Below are positions 9,828 through 18,900 of a DNA stretch of 64,000 nucleotides, piece after piece. The first letter of the stretch is position 1; every line of letters starts with the position of its first letter. The stretch is from Cyclobacteriaceae bacterium (GTDB lineage Bacteria; Bacteroidota; Bacteroidia; Cytophagales; Cyclobacteriaceae). The DNA lies in NCBI GenBank assembly GCA_028284125.1, contig JANQSI010000010.1:62001-126000 (forward strand), read 5' to 3'. Position numbers and translations under genes: made by a program. A model generated the notes under the pieces. It saw nothing but the letters and a program-made list of their open reading frames with translations. It did not search any database and was not told the origin of the DNA.

Positions 9828-12476
9828 TCACTCGTCACGTAAATGTTCCACTGGATTCACTTTTAAGGATTTTAAAATCTGATAGAGACTTGAGCCCAGT
9901 GCCACAACTATTACCAAAATCAAACCAAGCAAGTAGTTGAATGGTCCAAATGAGATGGAATATGCAAAATTTGATAACCACTGGTTAGAAAAAATGTAAA
10001 CCAATGGCCATGAAATGATGCATGAAACCAGAATTATGTAGAAGTACTCTTTTGTTAAGACGGTCGCGATATGTTTTGGAGAAGCACCCATCACTTTTCG
10101 AACACCAATTTCCTTCGCCCTTCTTCTGTGCGTGTACGTAGCTAGCCCAAAGACACCAAGAGCAGCGATTAAAATGGATAAAATGGTAAAAGTGGTCATG
10201 ATCTTGCTGCTGGCTAATTCCCGTTGGTAGGTTCGTTTGATTTCATCATCAACAAAGACCAATTCCATAGGTTTGGATGGATTAAATGCGGTATAAACCT
10301 CTTCAATAGCTTTCACTTGACTGACAATAGAATTGTTTGACTTTAGTTTGATGTTTAGAAAGTCAGTGTAGTACTGATGTTTGTTCACGTAGATTACCAA
10401 GGGCTTCACTTTTTCGTAGAGCGATTGGAAATTAAAATCTTCCACTACACCAATGATCTTTCCTTTTCTATTATCTGCTTTTGAAGTGTAAATGGTCAAT
10501 TCCAGATTCTTTCCGACAGCCTCTTCATTCCAGTCGAGGAATTCTGCGGCGGCTTCATTGATGATAAAGGCTAGCCGCTCATCAGTCGCAATTGTTTTAT
10601 CAAAATTTCTACCCGATACTAATTTGATATCATAGGTTTCCAGGTAATCTTCATCAACACCCAGTGTATACCATTCCGAATCAATTTTGTCGGGGTGATC
10701 AGGAAATTTCACAGGGAAACCATGGAAGCCTTCGCCCATTCCAATTACTGTGTTGGAAACGGCGACACTTTCGATAAATGGTAGTTTCCTAAGTTCTTCT
10801 TTGAGGTTCTGATAATTCTGTTTGTCTTGATTATCTAACATTTTTAAGGCTACCTGATAGTCCTTAGTGAAGCCTACATTTTTGTTTTGAAGAAAGTTGT
10901 ATTGTCTAATTAGAAGAATCGTGAACAAAATCAAACACATGGAAATGGAAAACTGCACGGTGACTAGTATTTTCCGTTGATTTCCATTACTTAAGTACTT
11001 GCTCAAGTTATTTTTCATCACATCAATCGGATTGAACCTTATTGTGGCAAGCGTGGGGTAAGTTCCAGCAATGGCAGAAAGAGCGATAACACCAAAGACA
11101 ACCACTAGGACGGCTTGATAGCTAACAAGGACGCTGTAAGCTACCGCGCCATCTAGTAGTTGACTAATCAAAGGTTTCCACAAAACTGCTATTAGTATAA
11201 CCGAAAGAATGATAGCAATGCTGATGGTCATAAAAGACTCAACAAAGAACTGTTTGATGAGCTGACTCTTTTCGGAACCCATCGCCTTTTTAATTCCAAT
11301 TTCTTTAGATCGCTGCTGACTGTTGGCTGTAGTCAGATTTACATAGTTGATAATGGCAATGAGCAATATAAAAGCTCCAAGTGCCAGGAAGAACTTAATG
11401 TTAATCTGAGTGTTGTTTGACTTCCATTCACCTTGACGGTCGGAAGTCAAATGAATATTTTCCAGTGATTGAAAAATCAATTTCGGATTTCCTTCTAAGT
11501 ATCCTCTGTGTGCATTTTGCAATAGAATCTCCTGAGCTATTTTTTTTGTATCATCAATTTGATCAGAATCGTTGACTTTAGCATATAAATAAGTATTTGG
11601 ATAGAACCAGTTGTTGTGCCATGGGACGACTTGAGTCAGGCTTGAGAATGAAGCGATGAAGTCAAAATCAAAATGCGTATTTTCCGGGAGGTTTTCTATT
11701 ACTGCTGCTATCGCAAACTCAAATTGACCATTTTCATCTTCATACGTAAGTGTCTGACCAACAGGATTCTTGTCTCCAAAATATCGCAATGCCTTTTCTT
11801 TTGTAATGACCAATTGCATTGGCGCTGAGAGCGTATTTGTCGTAGATCCATTAATTAGTTTAAAGGGAAATAAGCTGAATACATTTTCATCTGCGAAAAC
11901 AAATTTTGATTCCTTGAACTTGTCATCCACCTGTTTATGAACATAACCTGGCCATGGTAACATTCGAGCAAATTCAGCACCCTGAGAGATAGACTCGGTT
12001 AATACATTTCTAAGTGGAATTGCCGCTTTTGCAGATTCCGTAAATTGACCATCATCTGTCAGGTTGACCCCAATTCTGAATATTTGATCATAGTTAGGAA
12101 AGATCTTGTCATAACTATTTTCTTGAATGTAGTACAAAAACAAAACGGTAAAAGCACAAATACCTAAGACCAATCCAGAAATATTAATTCCTGTGAAAAG
12201 CACATTTTTCCTGAAGACACGAAAGGTGATTTTTAAATTGTGTTTCCATAGTCCATTGTTAATCGAGTATTTCATAATTCTGGTTTTTTTGAAATTTGAC
12301 CATCTGAAAAATTTAAGGACATCAAGGATGAAAGTTCGTCTGGCGAAATCCAGGCTTTTATTAGTTTTTTTCTCATGAAAAATTTCATGCAGATCTCCCT
12401 CGATTTCTTCCAAAAACGCTGGATTACAAAACCACCGAAGGAAACTGCTGGGCCATTTAGGAGGACTTTGATTCAT
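9828..12476 (-). CDS. MacB/FtsX-like ABC permease with prefix domain
   Basis: 882 aa. The prefix (QSPPKWPSSFLRWFCNP, LEEIEGDLHEIFHEK) is followed by two MacB_PCD/FtsX repeats. The FtsX cores contain RSKEIGIKKAMGSEKSQL and RAKEIGVRKVMGASPKHI, and the protein ends NPVEHLRDE. Its start overlaps the PadR stop by four bases (ATGA), marking it as the second gene of a two-gene minus-strand operon. Cargo is unknown. The family fits a general role in extracytoplasmic stress or lipoprotein/peptide export, but that is family knowledge rather than something visible here. Confidence 0.92.
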   Translation of the reverse strand: MNQSPPKWPSSFLRWFCNPAFLEEIEGDLHEIFHEKKTNKSLDFARRTFILDVLKFFRWSNFKKTRIMKYSINNGLWKHNLKITFRVFRKNVLFTGINISGLVLGICAFTVLFLYYIQENSYDKIFPNYDQIFRIGVNLTDDGQFTESAKAAIPLRNVLTESISQGAEFARMLPWPGYVHKQVDDKFKESKFVFADENVFSLFPFKLINGSTTNTLSAPMQLVITKEKALRYFGDKNPVGQTLTYEDENGQFEFAIAAVIENLPENTHFDFDFIASFSSLTQVVPWHNNWFYPNTYLYAKVNDSDQIDDTKKIAQEILLQNAHRGYLEGNPKLIFQSLENIHLTSDRQGEWKSNNTQINIKFFLALGAFILLIAIINYVNLTTANSQQRSKEIGIKKAMGSEKSQLIKQFFVESFMTISIAIILSVILIAVLWKPLISQLLDGAVAYSVLVSYQAVLVVVFGVIALSAIAGTYPTLATIRFNPIDVMKNNLSKYLSNGNQRKILVTVQFSISMCLILFTILLIRQYNFLQNKNVGFTKDYQVALKMLDNQDKQNYQNLKEELRKLPFIESVAVSNTVIGMGEGFHGFPVKFPDHPDKIDSEWYTLGVDEDYLETYDIKLVSGRNFDKTIATDERLAFIINEAAAEFLDWNEEAVGKNLELTIYTSKADNRKGKIIGVVEDFNFQSLYEKVKPLVIYVNKHQYYTDFLNIKLKSNNSIVSQVKAIEEVYTAFNPSKPMELVFVDDEIKRTYQRELASSKIMTTFTILSILIAALGVFGLATYTHRRRAKEIGVRKVMGASPKHIATVLTKEYFYIILVSCIISWPLVYIFSNQWLSNFAYSISFGPFNYLLGLILVIVVALGSSLYQILKSLKVNPVEHLRDE

Positions 12477-12796
12477 GACATGGAAGGTCGAATTCGTTTG
12501 TACAGAGATGTTCTTATCTCGTAAGCTTGATCTAACGTTGCTTGACCAGCATGAGTAGGGGTGTAGATCCTTTTTCTTCTACCACCTCGCTCAGTAGTAG
12601 CTCCACCTAACTTGGATTTGAGGAATCCTTTGGATTCTAGTCGTCGCAACACGGTATGAATTGCGCCGATATTTACCTCTCTTCCTGTTGTGTTTTTGAT
12701 CTCAGCGACTATAGCTACTCCATAAGCGTTTTCGTTCAAAGCAGCTGCTGTCAGAAGGATTAATTCCTCCAATTCTCCTAAAAATGTTCCTTTCAT
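12473..12796 (-). CDS. PadR family transcriptional regulator
   Basis: 107 aa from ATG 12796 (MKGTFLGELEELILLT). A longer reading from 12817 runs into the promoter palindrome and lacks similarity to the two paralogs, which also begin just before the (I/L)GE(L/F)EE motif. A recognition helix (IGAIHTVLRRLESKGFL) and a basic wing (TERGGRRKRIYTPTHAG) are present. It is coupled by ATGA to the permease 9828-12476. The long palindrome at 12810-12856 lies between it and the divergent gene at 12892, so the regulator probably controls both directions. Confidence 0.92.
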   Translation of the reverse strand: MKGTFLGELEELILLTAAALNENAYGVAIVAEIKNTTGREVNIGAIHTVLRRLESKGFLKSKLGGATTERGGRRKRIYTPTHAGQATLDQAYEIRTSLYKRIRPSMS

Positions 12797-12809
12797 TTTC
12801 CAGTATTTA

Positions 12810-12856
12810 TCATACAAATATAAAACAAATAAATAATTACTTTTATATTTGTATGA
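12810..12856. promoter_or_regulatory. 16-bp perfect palindrome with divergent promoters
   Basis: TCATACAAATATAAAA (12810-12825) is exactly complementary to TTTTATATTTGTATGA (12841-12856), with a 15-bp spacer. Each arm contains a perfect Bacteroidota -7 element TATATTTG: minus strand 12822-12815, serving the PadR gene (start 12796), and plus strand 12844-12851, serving the gene at 12892. One regulator dimer pair on this site could shut both promoters. The arm core TACAAATA matches the other two PadR promoter regions. Confidence 0.75.
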
Positions 12857-12891
12857 GTAATATATTCATTCACTCTCAAAATTTTAAGACT

Positions 12892-13551
12892 ATGAAAAAG
12901 TTTTTTCTACTCTTTTTACTAATTACCTGGTTTGCTGGTTCATCTCAAAAATCAAATGATAGCAAGCTTTCTTCTGCTATCCAGACATTTAATGATGCAA
13001 ATGATGTAACAGGAATGTTGGCTTCTATTTCGCTTTTTAAAGAAGCCACCGAAGCAAGCAAGAATTGGATTCCAGCCTATTGGACTTCTTTTGCTTACTC
13101 GCAAACAGGCAGATTATCAGATAGTCCTAATTTATATTATGATTCTGCACAATATTATTTAGATAAAGTTTTAGCCATAAATGGATTGTCTAAAGAGGAA
13201 CAATCTGATGTTCATGTGTTGCAATCTCTTATTTATGGGTTAAGGTCAGGAGGGTATTGGTCCAAGGGAGATCGAGAAAATGGATTAAAGTTCTCGAATT
13301 TGGATAGCGAAGCTTTGACAAAGGCTATCCAGCTAAACATAGAGAACCCTAGAATTTATTTACTCTCAGGCACCAGCTTAATTAGTGATGGCTTGAGAAA
13401 CCGGGATGCTGGCTATTTGCTGGCAGGCGGTCAAATGCTTGAAATCGCAAAAGCTAAATATGAAGCTAACAAGTTGACCAATGAGCTTTACCCGGATTGG
13501 GGGAAAGGTTGGATCAACTTCTGGATGGAAAGAGCGAAAATTGGAGATTGA
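12892..13551 (+). CDS. Exported TPR-like protein of unknown function
   Basis: About 219 aa from ATG 12892, which starts a signal peptide (KKFFLLFLLITWFAGSS). An upstream ATG (12853) overlaps the operator palindrome and was rejected. The mature protein is all-helical with TPR-like spacing: FKEATEASKNWIPAYWTSFAYSQTG, YYDSAQYYLDKVLAINGLSKEEQ, then LTKAIQLNIENPRIYLLSG, where Asn-Pro/Ala pairs mark helix turns. I do not recognise a named family beyond Bacteroidota tetratricopeptide-like exported proteins. Because it shares a palindromic divergent promoter with a PadR-permease operon, it may be a periplasmic partner or a reporter of whatever that permease handles; this is inference. Confidence 0.7.
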   Translation: MKKFFLLFLLITWFAGSSQKSNDSKLSSAIQTFNDANDVTGMLASISLFKEATEASKNWIPAYWTSFAYSQTGRLSDSPNLYYDSAQYYLDKVLAINGLSKEEQSDVHVLQSLIYGLRSGGYWSKGDRENGLKFSNLDSEALTKAIQLNIENPRIYLLSGTSLISDGLRNRDAGYLLAGGQMLEIAKAKYEANKLTNELYPDWGKGWINFWMERAKIGD

Positions 13552-13899
13552 TTACTTATCAATTAGATCATAGATACGACTACCATCGAAATACCAATCA
13601 ATGTAGCGCTTATGAACATGCTTTTGACAAAAAATCTTCTCTGTTTTAAATCCATGTGAAAAATCATAGCGAATTAAGTTTTATGTTATTTGGTTTTGTT
13701 GTTAGGTGAATGTAGTTGGAGGCATTATTATATGAAAATGTTTTCGGCTACATCACTTTTTGTATCGGTGGAGTTTTGAAATTCATCGATAAGCAGTTTT
13801 GGCCAAATCCCGTTTTCAATAAAAAAATCATGAAGTAAATAATTTATTCTGAATAGTTTGGAGTGCTTTTTGCCTTTTCTGGATTCTTAACTGTTTGGA
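13552..13899. other. 348-bp intergenic region, one possible microprotein
   Basis: There is no long frame on either strand. A 30-codon minus-strand frame with a membrane-like tail lies at 13563-13655 (listed separately). The rest (13660-13899) is AT-rich with no clear hairpin, tRNA or repeat that I can see. It precedes the beta-barrel gene at 13900 and presumably holds its promoter, but I found no exact TAnnTTTG element. Confidence 0.5.
13563..13655 (-). CDS. Possible single-TM microprotein
   Basis: 30 codons from ATG 13655; an in-frame ATG at 13667 would give 34. The N-terminus is basic (MDLKQRRFFVKS) and followed by about 18 hydrophobic residues (MFISATLIGISMVVVSMI), the pattern of a small inner-membrane protein. 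It has its own stop (TAA at 13565-13563) and ends 12 bases from the stop of the convergent TPR-like gene. No family is recognised. A hydrophobic frame of this length can arise by chance in AT-rich DNA, so the call is weak. Confidence 0.25.
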   Translation of the reverse strand: MDLKQRRFFVKSMFISATLIGISMVVVSMI

Positions 13900-14616
13900 A
13901 TGAAAAAATCGATCTTTTTAGTTGTATGTTCCTTGTGGCTGATTTCATCACTTATAGCACAAGACTCAGGCTCAAGCTCCTTCTTTGTATCGGCTGGTAT
14001 CAGCTATAGCAATCCACTTGGAGAAATTGAATTGGTTAGAGGAACAAGAAAGGTGGTTAGAACACAATTTTCAAATGCTCCAAGCTACTCCTTAAAGATT
14101 GGTAAACAAATCGGTAAAAACTCTGAATTGTCGATTAGCATTGGTTACGCCAACTATACGTATGAAAATAAGGAAGATTATACCGATGGATTTAAAGCCT
14201 ATTCTTCAGACGATTTCAACTTTATCCCGCTATTGTTAAACTATGATTTGTTATTCGATCTAGGTTCTTGGCGAGGAGTGTTTGGTGGACATGCAGGGGT
14301 TTCCTTTTATACGAAAGAGGTCAATTTGCTCTCCGAATTGCATCTTTTGAATATTCCACAAGATCAGTGGCCTTCGCATCCAGATGAATTAACTCCACTC
14401 GACTTGGAGATCAAAAACAACTTGGCATTAGGAATTCACGGTGGAGCGAGGCGAGATTTGTTGGAAGGAAAAATGTACGTAGAACTCTTGTTTTCCACCA
14501 CATATTCCCAATTTGTTGCCAAGATTCTAAACGATCCAGAAGATGATGGTGATGAGGATGTAACACTAGATACAAACCCTATAGATCTAGGCATTCATGT
14601 TGGGTTCCGATTCTAA
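13900..14616 (+). CDS. Outer membrane beta-barrel protein
   Basis: 238 aa with a signal peptide (KKSIFLVVCSLWLISSLIAQ). The mature chain alternates polar and hydrophobic residues in short strands (FFVSAGISYSNP, NSELSISIGYANYTYEN, WRGVFGGHAGVSFYTKE, KMYVELLFSTTYSQF) and ends in an aromatic residue (DLGIHVGFRF), the usual outer-membrane insertion signal. This fits the porin/OmpA-like 8-strand barrels common in Bacteroidota. An acidic loop (DPEDDGDEDVTLD) near the C-terminus could be surface-exposed and metal-binding. Function is not assignable. It converges on the aminotransferase gene with 8 bp between stops. Confidence 0.78.
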   Translation: MKKSIFLVVCSLWLISSLIAQDSGSSSFFVSAGISYSNPLGEIELVRGTRKVVRTQFSNAPSYSLKIGKQIGKNSELSISIGYANYTYENKEDYTDGFKAYSSDDFNFIPLLLNYDLLFDLGSWRGVFGGHAGVSFYTKEVNLLSELHLLNIPQDQWPSHPDELTPLDLEIKNNLALGIHGGARRDLLEGKMYVELLFSTTYSQFVAKILNDPEDDGDEDVTLDTNPIDLGIHVGFRF

Positions 14617-14624
14617 GAAGTATC

Positions 14625-15770
14625 CTAAGCCAATTTCTTCAACCGCTCCGCTGCTGCTTCGAGCGTTTCATCCTCTTTGGCAAAACAAAGTCTTACTGTT
14701 TTATCCGAAATTGAATTGGAGTAGAACGGAGACATAGGAATTGCTGCAACACCAATTTCAGTTGTAAGAAATTTTGCAAACGAAACATCATCTTCGTCAC
14801 TCACTTCGGAATAATTATAAAGCTGGAAATAAGTTCCTTTGGACAGAAGCGGTTCCATTGGAACACCTGATAACAATTCTGTTAGTCGATCTCTTTTTTG
14901 CTGGAAAAAATCAGGCAATTGCTCATAGGTAGAGGGATCTTTCAGATAATCGGCAATTGCAAACTGAAGAAACGAGTTGACACAAAAGACATTCCATTGG
15001 TGGATGTTCTTGAATTCATTGATGAGCAGCTCCGGTCCAACTACATAGCCCATTTTCCAACCGGTGGTATGTAGCGTTTTGCCGAAAGAAAACACCGCCA
15101 GGCTTTGTTCAAAAAGTGTCGGAAATCTCATAACACTTTGATGTTCCTGGTTATCGTAAATCAAGTGTTCATAAACCTCATCACTCAAAACCACAATATC
15201 TTTTCCTTTGACAATTTGTTCAAGCGCTAACATATCCTCTTTGTGAAGTAACGTTCCACTTGGATTGTGAGGAGTATTGATAATAATCATTCGAGTCTTT
15301 TCACTGACCATATCGGAGATTTCGTTCCAGTCAATCGAATAATCCGGATAGGTCATTGAGTATGGTTTTGGTACACCGCCGGCGATTAAAACCTCTGGTT
15401 TGTAGCAATCATAAGCCGGTTCAGTAATAATCACCTCGTCTCCTTGATTTACAAAAGCATTTATTGCAGTGAACAAAGCTTGAGTAGCTCCCGCTGTAAC
15501 GCAGAGCTGAGTTTCAGGATCAATCGTAGCTCCATAGCATCGCTCAATTTTTTCACTCAAGGTCTGTCTCAAAGCCAATAATCCGGGCATGGGGCAGTAT
15601 TGATTCTTGCCTTCATTCAAATGCTGAGTGATTAACTCCCTCAAGACTGGATCACTGTCAAAATCAGGAAAACCTTGCCCCAGGTTTATGGCCTTGTGTT
15701 CAGTAGCCAAAGCCGACATTATAGAAAAAATAGTTTGGCCAGAAGAGGGGAGTTTGGAGGTTATTTTCAT
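14625..15770 (-). CDS. PLP aminotransferase, methionine/kynurenine type
   Basis: 381 aa, class I/II fold type I aminotransferase. The N-terminus has the AINLGQGFPDF motif typical of methionine aminotransferase YbdL and kynurenine aminotransferases. ITEPAYDCY and NTPHNPSG bind cofactor and substrate, LSDEVYEHL carries the PLP Asp/Tyr, and the Schiff-base lysine is K231 in VFSFGKTLHTTGWKMG; the C-terminal Arg is in TVRLCFAK. The likely reaction is glutamine- or 2-oxo-acid-dependent transamination of methionine, possibly also of kynurenine. The tryptophan dioxygenase/kynurenine monooxygenase pair lies 30 kb away, so a kynurenine role is possible but not supported by linkage. It appears monocistronic. 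Confidence 0.88.
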   Translation of the reverse strand: MKITSKLPSSGQTIFSIMSALATEHKAINLGQGFPDFDSDPVLRELITQHLNEGKNQYCPMPGLLALRQTLSEKIERCYGATIDPETQLCVTAGATQALFTAINAFVNQGDEVIITEPAYDCYKPEVLIAGGVPKPYSMTYPDYSIDWNEISDMVSEKTRMIIINTPHNPSGTLLHKEDMLALEQIVKGKDIVVLSDEVYEHLIYDNQEHQSVMRFPTLFEQSLAVFSFGKTLHTTGWKMGYVVGPELLINEFKNIHQWNVFCVNSFLQFAIADYLKDPSTYEQLPDFFQQKRDRLTELLSGVPMEPLLSKGTYFQLYNYSEVSDEDDVSFAKFLTTEIGVAAIPMSPFYSNSISDKTVRLCFAKEDETLEAAAERLKKLA

Positions 15771-15850
15771 CGATTGTTTATTTCATCGGAAAATTATAGC
15801 TGATGCAATGAAGGAACTACTTTTTACAATTATTTTATGGATTTGAGGTG

Positions 15851-15858
15851 TAATTTTG
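15851..15858 (+). promoter_or_regulatory. -7 promoter element for the propeller sensor kinase
   Basis: TAATTTTG is an exact match to the Bacteroidota -7 consensus TAnnTTTG. It lies about 64 bp upstream of the TTG start of the sensor kinase at 15922 and 80 bp upstream of the divergent aminotransferase gene start on the other strand. No clear -33 TTTG is seen at the usual spacing. Confidence 0.4.
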
Positions 15859-15921
15859 AGTAATCACAAACTCAAGTGATTCATATTTATTTTTTGCCAC
15901 CATTTTAGGATCAGAAGCCAT

Positions 15922-18900
15922 TTGAAAATACTGACAAAAAATAATCGATCTATAAAGGTGATTTTCATCATTGGCTTGCTCGTGTCGTCATTTACCTCAA
16001 AAGGTGAGGACGTATTCCAACAAAATGGTCTGAACCCAGAGAAACTTCCAACCCAATACATCATTGATAGTTGGACGACTGACAATGGACTTCCAAATAA
16101 CGGAATTTTAGATATAGAAAAGACCCAAGATGGTTATTTATGGATTGCTACCTATGGCGGGCTTTTCCGATTTGACGGAACCAATTTCCAGGATTTCCCT
16201 GAGCTGTCGGATGTCAATGGAATCCGATCATTAAGGGAGTCTGAAAATGGTGAATTATGGATTGGCTCTGACGATGGTTCTCTGATCAAGTATTCGGCAG
16301 ATAATTTCATCTTTTTAGAAATAGATGATGTTTTAAAAGATGCCTCCATTACTTCCATTGAGGAAGACAAAAATGGGATGATATGGGTCGGAACAAGAAG
16401 TGGTTTGGCATTTGTAAAGGATAATAAACTGCATCAGTTTGATCATGAGCTACTTTCTAATGCTTTCGTTTATTGTGTTGAGGTCGATAATGACAATAAT
16501 GTTTGGATCGGAAGTACGGGATTGGGTTTGTTTAAGTATTCTAATGAGGAGGTTGGAAGATATACAACAGAGAATGGACTGATCAACAACTCCATTAGGT
16601 CACTTCGATCTACTCGCGAAGGCCTGGCAATAGGTTCAGAAGGAGGTTTGACCATTATGTCTGGTGAAGGTTTATTTGATTCCTATACAACTAGAGATGG
16701 TTTACCGCACAATTATGTCAATGAAATTTTGGAGGATGAATGGGGAACTATTTGGCTAGGGACAGATGGTGGTCTCACAAGACTTATTGATGGAAAGTTT
16801 GAAACATTGGATCACTCCCTAGGATTATCTGACAACACGGTTCAGGCGTTACATGAGGATCAGGTAGGCTTGCTTTGGGTTGGTACCTATAGAGGAGGTC
16901 TTAACCGGTTGAAGGATGGAAAATTCATTAATTACGGAAGTCAGGAAGGCCTGAATGATGAGTTGGTTTACGTATCTCGCTCTGACGGATCAGATGTATG
17001 GTTGGGAACGGATGATGGATTATCGTATTTATCCGAAGGAATGGTGAAGTCTGTCCGACTGGGAAGTAATCCTTCTATTAATACGATAAAAGACATCCTG
17101 GTGGATCCTGAAAGAGGCTTGTGGCTTGGAACATCGGATGGATTGATCAATTACCGTGATGGGAGAATATTAAGGAAACTTACCACCCAAAATGGACTTT
17201 CCAACAATCGAGTAAGACGACTATCAAAAGATCAAGAAGGTAGTCTCTGGGTCGCAACAACAAAAGGTTTAAGCAAATATGACCCAATTGCAAATCGGGT
17301 TGAAAGCTACGGATTGAACCATGGGTTGACTAATGAATTCATTCTTTCTCTAATAGTGGATAGCCAAAACAGAATTTGGGTTGGCACTAATGGCGGAGGC
17401 TTGTTTTTATTTAATGGAGAAAGTTTCCAAGGATTTAATGGATCAAACGACCTGGAAAGCAATATCATTTTCGGCTTAAGCGAGGATGATAATGGCAAGA
17501 TCTGGATTGCTTCTAACTCTGGGTTTAGCTCCTATGATGGAACCAAATTCTCATCCATTACAAAGGAGCAAGGGCTGCCTACCAACACTGTTTTTCAGGT
17601 CATTATTAGTGATGGCTATCATTGGCTTTTTACAGATGTAGGAGTTGTAAGAATTACGTCACAAGTAGTTGAAGAGGTTGTAACCGGATCTAAGGATATT
17701 CTTGAAGGTATCAGAGTGTTAAACAAATCGGAAGGGATGCGTACGGATCAGGTTACTGGAGTCTCGGTGTCTGATATTCATTCCAATGGTGATATTCTAA
17801 TTTCCACGTTAAAAGGGCTTTCAATACTCAATCCTTCAGAACTGAGGATTGGAGATGACCCTACTGAAGTTAAGATTACATCCATAGTAAAGGATGGATT
17901 GGAGCTTGAAAACAATAGTGAAATCTCGTTCGAACCTGGCACGAGGTATTATGAGTTTCATTACACCGGACTTAATTTTTACTCACCGGAAAAGATTCGG
18001 TTCAAGTACCGAATTGATGGCTTAGATGATGAGTGGGTTGAAGCGGGTAATCGTAGAATTGCTTACTACAATGATCTTCCACCAGGAGATTATACTTTCC
18101 AGGTACTCGCATCGAATAGCGATGGGGTTTGGAATGCGCAACCTGTGGAACTCGCATTTTGTCAAAAGGCTCACTTTTACGAGACTAGCTGGTTTTACTT
18201 ATTCACCTTTTTATCCCTCGCAGTAGGAGCGTTTTCATGGTACAAGGCAAGAGTTAGATTATATAAAGAGCGGAACAAAAAACTAACCGAACTTGTAGAG
18301 ATTAGAACTGCTGATGTTAACAAACAGAATGAAGAACTTACCCAACTCAATCACATAAAAGATCGACTGTTTTCAATAATCTCTCACGATATCCGTGGAC
18401 CACTGGATTCTTTACACTCCTTATTGGAAATCTTGAATAAAGGTCAAATAAGTGAAGAAGAGTTCCAGACGTTAAGTGGTAGTCTTACACTTCAGTTATC
18501 AGACGTAAAAGACCTTTTGAATGAACTTCTTAACTGGTCGAGATCTCAACTCGATGAGTTAAGTGTTAACCCAGAGAAGATAAATTTAAAGGGTATTGTT
18601 GATGAGAATTTTAAATTGTTTGAATCACAAGCGGCACACAAACAGCTTATGTTGAGGAATAATTTGCCCGAGTCAGAATATGTTAATGCAGACTTGAACA
18701 TGACCAAGGTGATTGTTCGTAACCTTATTTCTAATGCGATTAAGTTTTCCAAGAATGGCGGGGAAATCAAAGTTCTAAGCAAAGCAAGCGATGCAAACAT
18801 TGCTTATTCAATCATTGACAATGGAGTAGGGATCAGGAAGGAGAATCAAGACAAATTGTTCGATAAGGAAGGCTACACAACTGCAGGAACGAAAAATGAG

